This document shows positions 16,242-24,931 of a DNA stretch of 64,000 nt, one piece after another (positions within the stretch are counted from its first letter, which is position 1; every line of letters starts with the position of its first letter). A program made the translations under genes and the position numbers. The notes beneath the pieces are model-generated. The model was not told the DNA's origin and did no database searches. It saw only the letters and a program-made list of their open reading frames with translations. The DNA is taken from NCBI RefSeq assembly GCF_001723605.1, contig NZ_CP017111.1:1302001-1366000 (forward strand). Reading direction: 5' to 3'. The stretch is from Sulfurospirillum halorespirans DSM 13726 (lineage in GTDB: Bacteria > Campylobacterota > Campylobacteria > Campylobacterales > Sulfurospirillaceae).

Positions 16242-16334
16242 GGCGAAATTATAGCGGAGTTAAGGTTTGAAATGGTTTTACATGTAAAGAGTAAGAGAAG
16301 ATTTAAGAGTAATTTTAAACAGAAAGAGATATGC

Positions 16335-16348
16335 TTTGTATATACAAA
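16335..16348. promoter_or_regulatory. Palindromic operator candidate of the toxin-antitoxin pair
   Basis: TTTGTATATACAAA is a perfect 14-base palindrome located 15 bases before the toxin start codon, overlapping the expected promoter or ribosome-site region. RHH antitoxins commonly bind such palindromes to repress their own operon. Assignment rests on position and symmetry only. Confidence 0.5.
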
Positions 16349-16363
16349 TTTTAAAGGATTTTC

Positions 16364-16645
16364 TTGAAATTTGAATGGGATGAAGCAAAAAATAGCGTGC
16401 TAAAAAAGACGAGAAATGTCTGTTTTGAAGATGTTTTGGTGGCGATGAGCGAAGATAGACTCTTAGATGTGGTGCCTCATCACAATCAAGAACGCTATGC
16501 ACATCAAAAACTTTTTATCGTCAAAATTCGTGCGTATGTCTATTATGTACCGTTTGTGGAAGATGATGAGAAAATATTTTTAAAAAACATCATTCCCTCT
16601 CGAAAATACCAAAAGTACTATACACAGGAGAAATCAAATGGATAA
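16364..16645 (+). CDS. BrnT-like toxin
   Basis: A 93-residue protein starting KFEWDEAKN, the usual BrnT beginning, with later VKIRAYVYYVPFV and ISxRK-like NIIPSRKYQKYY. BrnT toxins have a RelE-like RNase fold and block translation. The start is TTG with AAAGGA at 16352-16357. It overlaps the following RHH-type antitoxin gene by 8 bases, the gene order (toxin first) expected for brnT-brnA. Similarity to BrnT is recognisable but not strong in the middle, so I call it BrnT-like. Confidence 0.75.
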   Translation: MKFEWDEAKNSVLKKTRNVCFEDVLVAMSEDRLLDVVPHHNQERYAHQKLFIVKIRAYVYYVPFVEDDEKIFLKNIIPSRKYQKYYTQEKSNG

Positions 16646-16913
16646 ATTAACCAAAGAAGAGACCAAAATTGTAGAATATGTTGAGTCAGAAGCTGCTTCA
16701 AGTGTTGAGAATGTCAAAGATGAAATAGCGCGTTACAAAGCCATTGCTCTGAAGCAAACAACCAAGAAAAAAGCGATCAGCATTCGCCTTTTAGAAAGCG
16801 ATATAGAAGCCTTAAAAGCCAAAGCCTTGGCACAAGGAATGCCATACCAAACGCTTTTAAGTTCCATCGCGCATCAATATGCTAGTGGAAAAATTGAGTT
16901 GAAGAGTTCTTGA
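16638..16913 (+). CDS. Ribbon-helix-helix antitoxin
   Basis: A 91-residue protein. The C-terminal part KKAISIRLLESDIEALKAKALAQGMPYQTLLSSI has the beta-strand and two-helix layout of CopG/BrnA-type ribbon-helix-helix proteins, with the QGMPYQTLLSSIAHQYA end typical of CopG antitoxins. The N-terminal half is acidic and probably wraps the toxin. It overlaps the toxin gene by 8 bases and should neutralise the toxin and repress the operon by binding the palindrome upstream. Confidence 0.82.
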   Translation: MDKLTKEETKIVEYVESEAASSVENVKDEIARYKAIALKQTTKKKAISIRLLESDIEALKAKALAQGMPYQTLLSSIAHQYASGKIELKSS

Positions 16914-17035
16914 AATTTAGAATTCTTCTTCTCTCATGTAACAGAAAGTAAACCCCGCATTCACTCCTTCTCATAATTTTCATAATCTCATACATTCGTC
17001 ATTCGCCCAAGCTAAAATATTTCTATATTTACATT

Positions 17036-17055
17036 AAGTATAATAATTTATACTT
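17036..17055. promoter_or_regulatory. Palindrome over the -10 region of the lut operon
   Basis: An inverted repeat with 8-base arms AAGTATAA and TTATACTT around TAAT contains a perfect -10 hexamer (TATAAT at 17039-17044). It lies about 60 bases before lutC. An exact TTTACATGTAAA copy (17070-17081) follows downstream. A repressor binding this palindrome would occlude the promoter; no regulator gene is adjacent, so the binding protein is unknown. The rest of 16914-17114 shows no gene. Confidence 0.5.
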
Positions 17056-17114
17056 GATTAAGTTTTATCTTTACATGTAAAGAAGATTAGCTCACATAAA
17101 AAGGAGACATACGT

Positions 17115-17678
17115 ATGTTTGAAAATTTTAAAGCGAGGGCTGAAACATCGGGCAATACCGAAGTGAAGCGTTTTGCGACAACGAATGAGGCACTTGGTTT
17201 TATTGAATCGTTCCTCGAAACAGAGGAGGTTAAAGATGCGTCAGGCTCTTACGCTGTTTGGGCGGATAGTCCCATCTTGAAGCAATTTGACAACCAAGCG
17301 ATGGCAGAGAAATTTCCAGGTCTTTATTTTCACGTGACACGGGATTTGGCAAAAGGTGCCAAAGTGGGGATAACCCAGTTAAAATGGGGTTTGGCAGAGA
17401 CGGGCAGTATGGCACAAGACTCGACCGATGTGGAGCAACGCCTTGCTTCAGCACTTGCGTGGATACATGTAGCGATTCTTCCGACTTCAAAAATCATTGC
17501 AGATATTCCTGCATTGATGACCAAAATGCACCCCAAAAATGACAAATACATCACGCTTATCACAGGTGCGAGTAAAACAGCAGATATTGAACGCATGCTT
17601 GCCATTGGTGTGCATGGCCCTGAGCGATTGGTGATCGTGTGTGTCGATGATTTAGAGTTAGAAGGAGTAGAGTCATGA
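17115..17678 (+). CDS. lutC: LutC-like lactate utilization protein
   Basis: A 187-residue LUD-domain protein. The stretch GITQLKWGLAETGSMAQDS and the end GVHGPERLVIVCVDD match LutC/LldG. With LutA and LutB it forms the cytoplasmic iron-sulfur L-lactate dehydrogenase found in Bacillus and in Campylobacter (Cj0073c-Cj0075c type). AAGGAG lies before the ATG. Its stop overlaps the start of the fused LutBA gene (ATGA), so they are translated together. Confidence 0.9.
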   Translation: MFENFKARAETSGNTEVKRFATTNEALGFIESFLETEEVKDASGSYAVWADSPILKQFDNQAMAEKFPGLYFHVTRDLAKGAKVGITQLKWGLAETGSMAQDSTDVEQRLASALAWIHVAILPTSKIIADIPALMTKMHPKNDKYITLITGASKTADIERMLAIGVHGPERLVIVCVDDLELEGVES

Positions 17679-19801
17679 AACAAGATATGTCAGCATCCAT
17701 CCACAAAGCCCTTGAAAATCAAAACCTCGCAGGTATTTTAGACCGATGGAATTATCCCGCAACGAGGGCAAAAGCGTTTGAAGGTGTCGATTTTGAGGCA
17801 CTGCGTTCGAAAATTGCAGATATTAAAGGTGAAGCAGCCGGTCGTCTTGATGAATTAGCCGAAATGTTTAAGAAAAATGCAGAAGCCAATGGCATTAAAG
17901 TGTTTCGTGCTAGCAGTGCTGAAGCAGCAAGGCAATACATTGCCAATCTGTGCAAAGAAAAAGGTGTCAAAAAAATCGTCAAATCCAAATCGATGGCAAC
18001 CGAAGAGATTCATCTCAACCATTTCCTTGATGAATTTGGCATTCAATCGGACGAAACCGATTTGGGTGAATGGATCTGCCAGCTTGCGCACCAAACGCCT
18101 TCCCACATGGTTATGCCAGCACTTCACTTAACCAAAGAGGAGATCTCAGATCTTTTTGCGGAAGAGACACAACAACCTTTAGATAACGACATTCAAAAGC
18201 TGGTTAAAGTGGCACGAACGGCGATTCGTGAGAAGTTTTTTGAAGCCGATATGGGCATTTCGGGTGCGAACATCGCCATCGCAGAGACAGGTTCCATCGT
18301 CATCTGTACCAACGAGGGCAATGCTCGTCTTGTCACAACGCTTCCAAAAGTGCATGTTGCCTTAGTCGGTCTTGAAAAACTCGTTCCTAACTACACCGAT
18401 GCAGCGCCTATTTTGGCCGCACTTCCTAGAAATGCAACCAGTCAGCTTCTTACCAGTTACGCATCGTTTATCTCCGCTCCAACGCTCAATGATGATGGGA
18501 CGATGAAAGAGGTGCATATCGTTTTAATGGACAATAATCGTATAAAGATGGCGGAAGACCCTAAATTTAAAGAAGCGCTTCAGTGCATTCGCTGTGCCGC
18601 CTGTTTGAATGTGTGCCCTGTGTATCGTCTGGTTACTGGACATGTCTTTGGTGACATCTACACAGGCGGTATTGGTACGATTTTAACGGCATGGTTTAAT
18701 GAACTTAAATCCGCTGAAGATATTCAAGCGTTGTGTATCGGATGCGACAAATGTAAAGAGATTTGCGCCGCGAAAATTGACATCCCTGGACTCATTTTAG
18801 AAATTCGTCGTCGTGCTGCTACGAAAGAAGGTTTGCCATTTATCTATAAAAGTGCGCTTCAAGTCATCAACAACCGTAAGGTTTTCCACACGATGCTTCG
18901 TACCGCTTCTGTGCTTCAAAAGCCATTTGTCAAAGAAGGATTTATCAGACACTTGCCGATGTTCCTCTCTGGTCTTTCGGAGTATCGAAGTTTGCCATCC
19001 GTCGCACCTTCTCCGTTTAGGGATATTTTCAAAACCATTAAACAACCCAAATGCACTGAAAAAGCGGCCTTTTATGCAGGATGCGCGCTTGATTTTGTCT
19101 ATCCAGACGCAGGCGTGGCGATTGTTAAGATTTTAAATAAAGCGGGTATTGAAGTGCTCTTCCCTGAAGCGCAATCATGTTGTGGTATTCCACATTGGGG
19201 AAGTGGCTCGTTTGATATGGCTGCAGACGCTGCAGAGCGCAATATCTTGCCTCTTTTAGAGGGCAATCCTGAGTATGTTGTTGTCAGTTGTGCGAGTTGT
19301 ACGACTGCTTTGAAAAAAGAGTGGGTAAAAATCCTTAAAGAACAACACAGAGAATCCCTCATCCCTCAAGCTAAAAAAGTGGCGGAAAAAACCTATATGT
19401 TCACTGAATTGGTCGATAAGCTGATTAAAGAAAAACGTTTGACACCAAAAGAAGGCATGAAACTTCATACGCTCACCTACCATGACTCGTGTCACGCTAA
19501 ACGCCATGTGGGGATTTCAAAAGAGCCAAGAGATGCGCTTAGTGCTGCAGGCTATGAAATCAAAGAGATGAATGAGTGCGATACATGTTGTGGTATGGGC
19601 GGTTCTTACACCCTTAAACAACCTGAGATTTCGATGCAAATGCTCAAACGAAAGCTCGAAAATATCGAAGCAACGGGTGCAGAATTTGTCTCTGCTGAGT
19701 GTCCGGGCTGTTTGATTCAATTACGAGGCGGTTTGGATAAGTCAGGCTCCAAAGTCAAGGCGATTCACCCTGCGGAACTCATGGTCGATAAGTTCAAATA
19801 A
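17675..19801 (+). CDS. Fused LutB-LutA lactate utilization iron-sulfur protein
   Basis: A 708-residue protein that equals LutB (about 470 aa) plus LutA (about 240 aa). The N-terminal LUD domain has AETGSIVICTNEGN; then two [4Fe-4S] motifs CIRCAACLNVCPVY and CIGCDKCKEICAAK; the C-terminal third has the two CCG domains of LutA (AGCALDFVYPD with CCGIPHWG, and YHDSCHAK with CCGMGGSY). It should oxidise L-lactate to pyruvate and pass electrons through its clusters to the membrane. In most bacteria these are separate proteins; the fusion is uninterrupted here. It ends just before a strong bidirectional terminator. Confidence 0.92.
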   Translation: MKQDMSASIHKALENQNLAGILDRWNYPATRAKAFEGVDFEALRSKIADIKGEAAGRLDELAEMFKKNAEANGIKVFRASSAEAARQYIANLCKEKGVKKIVKSKSMATEEIHLNHFLDEFGIQSDETDLGEWICQLAHQTPSHMVMPALHLTKEEISDLFAEETQQPLDNDIQKLVKVARTAIREKFFEADMGISGANIAIAETGSIVICTNEGNARLVTTLPKVHVALVGLEKLVPNYTDAAPILAALPRNATSQLLTSYASFISAPTLNDDGTMKEVHIVLMDNNRIKMAEDPKFKEALQCIRCAACLNVCPVYRLVTGHVFGDIYTGGIGTILTAWFNELKSAEDIQALCIGCDKCKEICAAKIDIPGLILEIRRRAATKEGLPFIYKSALQVINNRKVFHTMLRTASVLQKPFVKEGFIRHLPMFLSGLSEYRSLPSVAPSPFRDIFKTIKQPKCTEKAAFYAGCALDFVYPDAGVAIVKILNKAGIEVLFPEAQSCCGIPHWGSGSFDMAADAAERNILPLLEGNPEYVVVSCASCTTALKKEWVKILKEQHRESLIPQAKKVAEKTYMFTELVDKLIKEKRLTPKEGMKLHTLTYHDSCHAKRHVGISKEPRDALSAAGYEIKEMNECDTCCGMGGSYTLKQPEISMQMLKRKLENIEATGAEFVSAECPGCLIQLRGGLDKSGSKVKAIHPAELMVDKFK

Positions 19802-19805
19802 ACTG

Positions 19806-19835
19806 ACATGTAAGGAGGTTTTCCTCCTTACATGT
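19806..19835. terminator. Bidirectional terminator made from two ACATGTAA half-elements
   Basis: A perfect 13-bp stem (19806-19818 with 19823-19835) and TTTT loop lies between the convergent lutBA and slyD genes. Each arm contains ACATGTAAGGAGG or its complement, so the iterated palindrome sequence has been incorporated into a terminator stem. A T-run follows on the plus strand a few bases later. Confidence 0.8.
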
Positions 19836-19843
19836 AAAGATTT

Positions 19844-20317
19844 TTATCTTGCGTGCTCTTCTTTGATCTCTTTTGCCGTTGCTTTACGAACCGCTAAAAC
19901 GGTTGCCGTAAAAATGACATCAATGCCTGCAAGTGGGTGATTGCCATCTAAGGTAACATTGTCTTTGGTGATCTCTTTAATGGTATAGGAGATTTTTTGA
20001 TCTTCGACCGCTTCGTCTTCATCTTCAATGACTTCGACAAATTGCTCGCCCACATAGATATTATCATCAAATTCACCACGCTCTTCGATGCTTACGAGTG
20101 AGTCATCGTATTCGCCAAAGGACTCTTTGGGTGTAAGTTGAACGGTGATGCTATCGCCTACGGTTTTACCCTCGAGCTCTTTTTCGATTTTGTCAAAGAT
20201 GTCGTTATAACCACCATGAAGGTAAATGAGCGAATCAGCACCTGAATCCAGCAGGTTTTTAGCCGTATCGGTGATGGTGTATTCGAGGGTTACGACAGAA
20301 TTTTTAGAGATGGTCAT
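19844..20317 (-). CDS. slyD: FKBP-type peptidyl-prolyl isomerase, SlyD-like
   Basis: A 157-residue protein with the SlyD layout: FKBP strands (VVTLEYTITDTAKNLLDSG, YLHGGYNDIFDKIEKELEGKTVGDSITVQLTPKESFGEYD), an inserted IF chaperone domain (about 70-125) and the returning FKBP strand VTLDGNHPLAGIDVIFTATVLAVRKAT. SlyD catalyses proline isomerisation, acts as a chaperone and in E. coli helps deliver nickel to hydrogenase. The His/Cys-rich nickel tail of E. coli SlyD is absent: this protein ends KEIKEEHAR. Confidence 0.92.
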   Translation of the reverse strand: MTISKNSVVTLEYTITDTAKNLLDSGADSLIYLHGGYNDIFDKIEKELEGKTVGDSITVQLTPKESFGEYDDSLVSIEERGEFDDNIYVGEQFVEVIEDEDEAVEDQKISYTIKEITKDNVTLDGNHPLAGIDVIFTATVLAVRKATAKEIKEEHAR

Positions 20318-20346
20318 TGTGTTTCCTTGTATCTGTTTTTTGGATT

Positions 20347-21465
20347 TTATCCTCTTTTGGACAAATAATCCCTGAGTCGAGCTATGCCTTCACGCATATG
20401 TTCAATGCTTCTGGTGTAAGCAAAGCGGAGGTAATGCGCTGTGCCATTACTTCCAAAGTCGATGCCCGGTGTGGTTGCAACATGGATGTTTTCTAAAAGC
20501 TCTTTGGCAAAGGCAAAGCTGTCATTGGAGTACTGTGAGATATTTGCCCAGATGTAAAAAGCCCCCTCAGGTTTCGCATCGATCTCAAAAAGCTGTGAGA
20601 GTTCGGTGTACAAGTAGTCACGTCGAGCTTTGAATTCGGTTTTTATTTCAGCAAGGTAGGCTTCATCAAAGGCTTCAAGAGCTCCGTATTGGCTGAGTGT
20701 GGGTGCAGAGATAAAAAGATTTTGTGCGACGATTTCGGCATGGCGTACTTTTTCTTTGGGAACGATGACCCAACCTAAGCGCTGACCGGGCATACAGTAG
20801 TATTTTGAAAAACCATTAATCACCAAGACGTTTTTGCCAAATTCAAGCGCACTGTGGGCGTTTTCTTCATAGGTTAAACCGTGGTAAAGTTCATCGGAGA
20901 TGAACGCAATATTTTGCTTTTCACAGTACTCGACGAGTGCTTGGAGATTCTCTTTAGCGTAGATATTTCCCGTAGGATTGGCAGGGGAAGAGATTTGAAG
21001 TGCATCTAACTGATGTGGCTTTAAATCCTTTACATGTAATTCAAAATCATCCTCTTTGCCGATGGGCATAAACAGAGATTTGATGTCAAGAAGATGCGCA
21101 AAATTTTTGTAACACGGGTAAGAGGGATCGCTCAGTCCTAGCGTTGCGCCACCTTTGAGGGTAAGGGCATACGCAATCAAAAAAGCACCGCTGGTTCCTG
21201 GTGTTAAAAAGATTTGGTCGATGTCAATTCTCACATTGTAGGTTGTAGCGTAATGCTGTGCAATTTTTTCACGTAAAGCAATTAAGCCGTGGCTTTGCGT
21301 GTAGGAAAATCGGTTTTCATCAATGCTTACATGTAACGCTTTTTTCACTTTGGGAGAGGGTGGAAGATCAGGTTGTCCGATCTCAAAATGGATACTGTCT
21401 TCAAACTTTTCAGCCTCTTTGACGATGTCCATAACAATAAAAGAACTCATTTCTTTGCAACGCAT
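20347..21465 (-). CDS. Class I/II aminotransferase (PLP-dependent)
   Basis: A 372-residue fold-type I aminotransferase. The PLP lysine lies in VINGFSKYYCMPGQRLGWV, and SPANPTGNIY, ISDELYHGLTY and the C-terminal YLRFAYTRS are conserved family motifs. Amino donor and acceptor cannot be assigned; relatives are often annotated as aspartate or aromatic aminotransferases. A TTTACATGTAAT near-copy of the palindrome occurs inside (21029). An alternative start 5 codons in (MSSF) is possible. Confidence 0.92.
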   Translation of the reverse strand: MRCKEMSSFIVMDIVKEAEKFEDSIHFEIGQPDLPPSPKVKKALHVSIDENRFSYTQSHGLIALREKIAQHYATTYNVRIDIDQIFLTPGTSGAFLIAYALTLKGGATLGLSDPSYPCYKNFAHLLDIKSLFMPIGKEDDFELHVKDLKPHQLDALQISSPANPTGNIYAKENLQALVEYCEKQNIAFISDELYHGLTYEENAHSALEFGKNVLVINGFSKYYCMPGQRLGWVIVPKEKVRHAEIVAQNLFISAPTLSQYGALEAFDEAYLAEIKTEFKARRDYLYTELSQLFEIDAKPEGAFYIWANISQYSNDSFAFAKELLENIHVATTPGIDFGSNGTAHYLRFAYTRSIEHMREGIARLRDYLSKRG

Positions 21466-21534
21466 ACAATTACCTTTGAGTTTTAAAGTGGATAGTATAG
21501 CTCATTTGAAAGCAGAAGGAAGCAATGGCTTCCC

Positions 21535-22578
21535 TTAAGCTATGGTTTGGAGAAACTGAACTTTGAGTTCTTCATAAGGCAGATAACGACCAATCACCAC
21601 GAGTAACGATTTGCGTTCATCCTCAAAGGGTGAGCCAAAATCAAATCCTACGACTTTGTGTACCCCTTGAACGATCAAGCGACGCTCATCGCTTTCCACG
21701 GCAAGGACACCTTTGTAGCGCAGCATATCGTTGCCATACTCCTCAACAAGTGTCTCCATAAATGCACCAATCTTTTTGATGTCAAGCTCACCCGCTTCAA
21801 AGACATACGATGTGATGTCATCGCTCCATGATTGGGTCTGTTTTTGCGCACTAAAGCTCTTAAACTGGATGTTTTTTGCATCTTTGGCTTGGTAAAAGCC
21901 TTGGTTTACATGTAAAGAATCACTGAGATCAAACGCGCCAATGCCGATCCAAATCTCTTTAGGAAGTTCACCTTGATATGCTTCAAAAATCTCTGCTTTG
22001 GCGTTAATCGCATGGATGCGCGAAAGCACCATCTCTTTGTGTGCTTCATCAACACTATCGGCTTTCGTTAAAATGATGCGATCAGCAAAACCAATTTGCG
22101 AGGCAGCCACTCGGTGTTCATCGAGTTGTTTAAGAATGTGAATGGCATCTACAAGTGTAATCACCGCATCTAGCATGATGCGCTCACGAATAATTTCATC
22201 AACAAAAAAGGCTTGAACAATCGGTGCAGGATCTGCCAGCCCCGTTGTTTCTAAAAGCAGGCGATCGGCCCTAAACGCACCTGAGTCAATTTTGGCAAGC
22301 AATTCGTGAAGTGCTTGGGTTAATTCTCCTCTAATGCTACAGCAAACACAGCCATTGCTAAGCTCGACGATTTCGACATCTTCGGTACTTTTTAAAAGAG
22401 CACCATCGATATTAACGGCGCCAAATTCATTTTCAATAATCGCAATGCGTTCACCGTGATTGTGTTCTAAAAGATAGTTGATCAGCGTGGTTTTGCCCGA
22501 TCCTAAAAAACCGGTTAAAAGCGTAACGGGAAGCGGCGTGTGGCTTAGTGTCTCATCAGCAACAGCGGGAGCTGCCAT
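21535..22578 (-). CDS. yjiA: G3E GTPase of the CobW/YjiA family
   Basis: A 347-residue metallochaperone-type GTPase. The Walker A motif LTGFLGSGKTTLINYLL is followed by ENEFG, the CxCC motif GCVCCSIRGEL that binds metal, ETTGLADP and the guanine motif LTKAD. I start at 22578, where GGAGG lies 5 bases ahead; upstream ATGs have no such site. The start lies inside the end of the ybdD-like gene (23-base overlap). In many proteobacteria yjiA follows yjiX and yjiY (cstA family), the same order as here, linking it to pyruvate uptake, though its metal and client are not known. Confidence 0.88.
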   Translation of the reverse strand: MAAPAVADETLSHTPLPVTLLTGFLGSGKTTLINYLLEHNHGERIAIIENEFGAVNIDGALLKSTEDVEIVELSNGCVCCSIRGELTQALHELLAKIDSGAFRADRLLLETTGLADPAPIVQAFFVDEIIRERIMLDAVITLVDAIHILKQLDEHRVAASQIGFADRIILTKADSVDEAHKEMVLSRIHAINAKAEIFEAYQGELPKEIWIGIGAFDLSDSLHVNQGFYQAKDAKNIQFKSFSAQKQTQSWSDDITSYVFEAGELDIKKIGAFMETLVEEYGNDMLRYKGVLAVESDERRLIVQGVHKVVGFDFGSPFEDERKSLLVVIGRYLPYEELKVQFLQTIA

Positions 22579-22756
22579 TTTTGCCTCCATAGCGTGCTTC
22601 AACACGGTCTCTGTAAAACTCTTCGTATGTCATGGGCGTTTGTTCCGGATGGGTGAGGCGCATGTGTTGAACATACGTGTCATAATCAGGCACACCCACC
22701 ATCAAACGTGCGGCTTGCCCCAAATATTTCCCCGCTTTCGCAAGATTTTCAAACAT
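22556..22756 (-). CDS. YbdD/YjiX family small protein (DUF466)
   Basis: A 66-residue protein with the family pattern LMVGVPDYDTYVQHMRLTHPEQ, then MTYEEFYRDRVEARYGG near the end. These proteins are always found beside CstA or BtsT pyruvate transporters and are thought to assist them. The gene follows the cstA-like gene by about 50 bases and overlaps the yjiA-like gene at its end. Confidence 0.95.
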   Translation of the reverse strand: MFENLAKAGKYLGQAARLMVGVPDYDTYVQHMRLTHPEQTPMTYEEFYRDRVEARYGGKNGSSRCC

Positions 22757-22807
22757 TGTTTTCCTTTAAATGGTGAAGAGGTGTTGCCACCTCTTCATGT
22801 TTACACC

Positions 22808-24931
22808 TTAGTGTGCAGTTCCGCGAATGATCGCTTCTGCATTGGCAGGCATTGGAGCATAAGGGACTTCAACGGCAGTTGGTTGATCTGATTTGAGTGC
22901 TTTAAGGCATGCTTGAACCGTAAAGCCAATCATTGCAACAACGACGATCATAAATCCAACAATTAAAAAACCATCGAGTTGGTTATTGAAAATAACGCGC
23001 TCAACCGCTTCTTGAGATTTGAAAACCGCATTAGGTTTAAAATTACCGCTTGCAAGCAGTGTTTGGAGTTGGTTTGCTTTTGCAAAGAAGCTGATCGCTG
23101 GATCAGAACTAAACGCTTTAAGCCAACCTGCGCTCATCGTACAAATAACAAGCCATGTCGCTGGAACGATGGAAACCCACGCAACCGCTTGTTGTTTCAT
23201 TTTGAAAAGTACCACAGTACATAGCATGAGAGCAATCGCCGCTAGCATTTGGTTCGTAATACCAAAGAGTGGCCATAACGTATTGATACCGCCCAATGGA
23301 TCGACAACGCCGACATAGAGGAAGTAACCCCATGATGCAACCACGAGTGCCGTAGCCAGTAAGTTGGCAAACAATGAGTTAGTACGTTTAAGATTTGGAT
23401 TGATGAGTCCTAGTAAATCTTGCAACATAAAGCGAGCGGCACGTGTACCTGCATCAACGGCTGTCAAGATAAAGAGCGCTTCAAACAAAATCGCGAAGTG
23501 ATACCAAAAAGACATAGACCCAAGTCCGCCAAGTGCGCTATGGATGATGTGTGCCATACCCACAGCAAGGGTTGGTGCACCACCTGCACGGGAGATAATG
23601 CTTTTTTCACCCACATCGGCTGCAATTTGAGTCAGAATATCCGGTGTCACCACAAATCCCCAGCTACTGACCGTTGCAGAAGCAGCAGCAGCGATGTCGG
23701 CTAAACCTGTTGGGTTTAGTGCACCCATAGGAGAGTTCATTGCAAAGTAAACACCCGGATCAATGATAGACGCAGAAATCAGTGCCATCATCGCAACGAA
23801 TGATTCCATCAACATACCACCATACCCAATCATACGTGCTTGGGTTTCATTGGCAAGCATCTTAGGTGTGGTACCTGAAGAGATGAGGGCGTGGAAACCA
23901 GAAACGGCGCCGCACGCAATGGTAATAAACAAGAATGGGAAGAGTGTTCCTGCCCAAACAGGTCCATGACTGTCAAAAGCGTATTTGGTAACCGCAGGCA
24001 TTTGCATATGAGGCATCATCACGACAATACCAATAGCAAGACCTACAATAGCGCCAATTTTGAGAAACGTGGAGAGGTAATCACGAGGTGCCAAAAGTAA
24101 CCATACGGGAAGTACAGATGCTACGAAACCGTAGATGACCAATGCCCATGTAAGTGCAACACCATCAAGATCAAAGTAAGGTGCCCATGTTGGACTCACC
24201 GCGACTTGACCTCCTAAGATAATGCCAAAAATAAGCCCAGCAATACCAAAAACAGATGCTTCAAGAATACGACCAGGGCGAATAAAGCGGAGGTAAATTC
24301 CCATAATGAATGCAAGTGGAATGGTAAAGCCAACCGTAAACGTTCCCCACGGACTGTGCGTAAGGGCTTTAACAACAACCATAGCAAGAACCGCTAGGAT
24401 AATGATCATGATCATAAAGCACGCAATGAGTGCAATAACACCAGGAATCGTTCCCATTTCTGTTTTAACAAGATCACCAAGTGATCTACCATCGCGTCTG
24501 GTGGAGACAAAAAGAACCATATAATCTTGCACCGCACCGGCGATAACAACACCGATTAAGATCCAAAGCATACTTGGCAAATAACCCATTTGCGCGGCTA
24601 AAACAGGACCAACAAGCGGACCTGCTCCTGCGATGGCGGCAAAGTGGTGCCCAAAGAGAATGACTTTGTTGGTTGGGACGTAATCAAGTCCATCATTATG
24701 ACGAAACGCGGGTGTCATACGTGTGGCATCCACCTTTAGAACCTTATCTGCAATGTAAAGGCTGTAAAAACGGTATCCAATCAAATAGACACATACAGAC
24801 GCGGTTAATACCCACATAGCATTAATCGATTCACCTCTGTTCAACGCAATGTAACCAAATGCAAAAGCACCTAAAATGGCTACAAATAACCAAGCAATCT
24901 TTGAAGATGCGCTGGTATTGCTTCCTGACAT
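22808..24931 (-). CDS. cstA: CstA-family transporter (pyruvate/peptide carbon starvation protein)
   Basis: A 707-residue integral membrane protein with about 16-18 hydrophobic segments. FGHHFAAIAGAGPLVGPVLAAQMG, followed by DYMVLFVSTRRDGRSLGDL, is the hallmark of CstA and BtsT, and GFHALISSGTTPKMLANE is the conserved later motif. CstA imports pyruvate and in Campylobacter supports peptide or pyruvate uptake. GGAGG stands 6 bases before the ATG. It heads the operon cstA-ybdD-yjiA. No palindrome copies were seen inside this long gene. Confidence 0.95.
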   Translation of the reverse strand: MSGSNTSASSKIAWLFVAILGAFAFGYIALNRGESINAMWVLTASVCVYLIGYRFYSLYIADKVLKVDATRMTPAFRHNDGLDYVPTNKVILFGHHFAAIAGAGPLVGPVLAAQMGYLPSMLWILIGVVIAGAVQDYMVLFVSTRRDGRSLGDLVKTEMGTIPGVIALIACFMIMIIILAVLAMVVVKALTHSPWGTFTVGFTIPLAFIMGIYLRFIRPGRILEASVFGIAGLIFGIILGGQVAVSPTWAPYFDLDGVALTWALVIYGFVASVLPVWLLLAPRDYLSTFLKIGAIVGLAIGIVVMMPHMQMPAVTKYAFDSHGPVWAGTLFPFLFITIACGAVSGFHALISSGTTPKMLANETQARMIGYGGMLMESFVAMMALISASIIDPGVYFAMNSPMGALNPTGLADIAAAASATVSSWGFVVTPDILTQIAADVGEKSIISRAGGAPTLAVGMAHIIHSALGGLGSMSFWYHFAILFEALFILTAVDAGTRAARFMLQDLLGLINPNLKRTNSLFANLLATALVVASWGYFLYVGVVDPLGGINTLWPLFGITNQMLAAIALMLCTVVLFKMKQQAVAWVSIVPATWLVICTMSAGWLKAFSSDPAISFFAKANQLQTLLASGNFKPNAVFKSQEAVERVIFNNQLDGFLIVGFMIVVVAMIGFTVQACLKALKSDQPTAVEVPYAPMPANAEAIIRGTAH

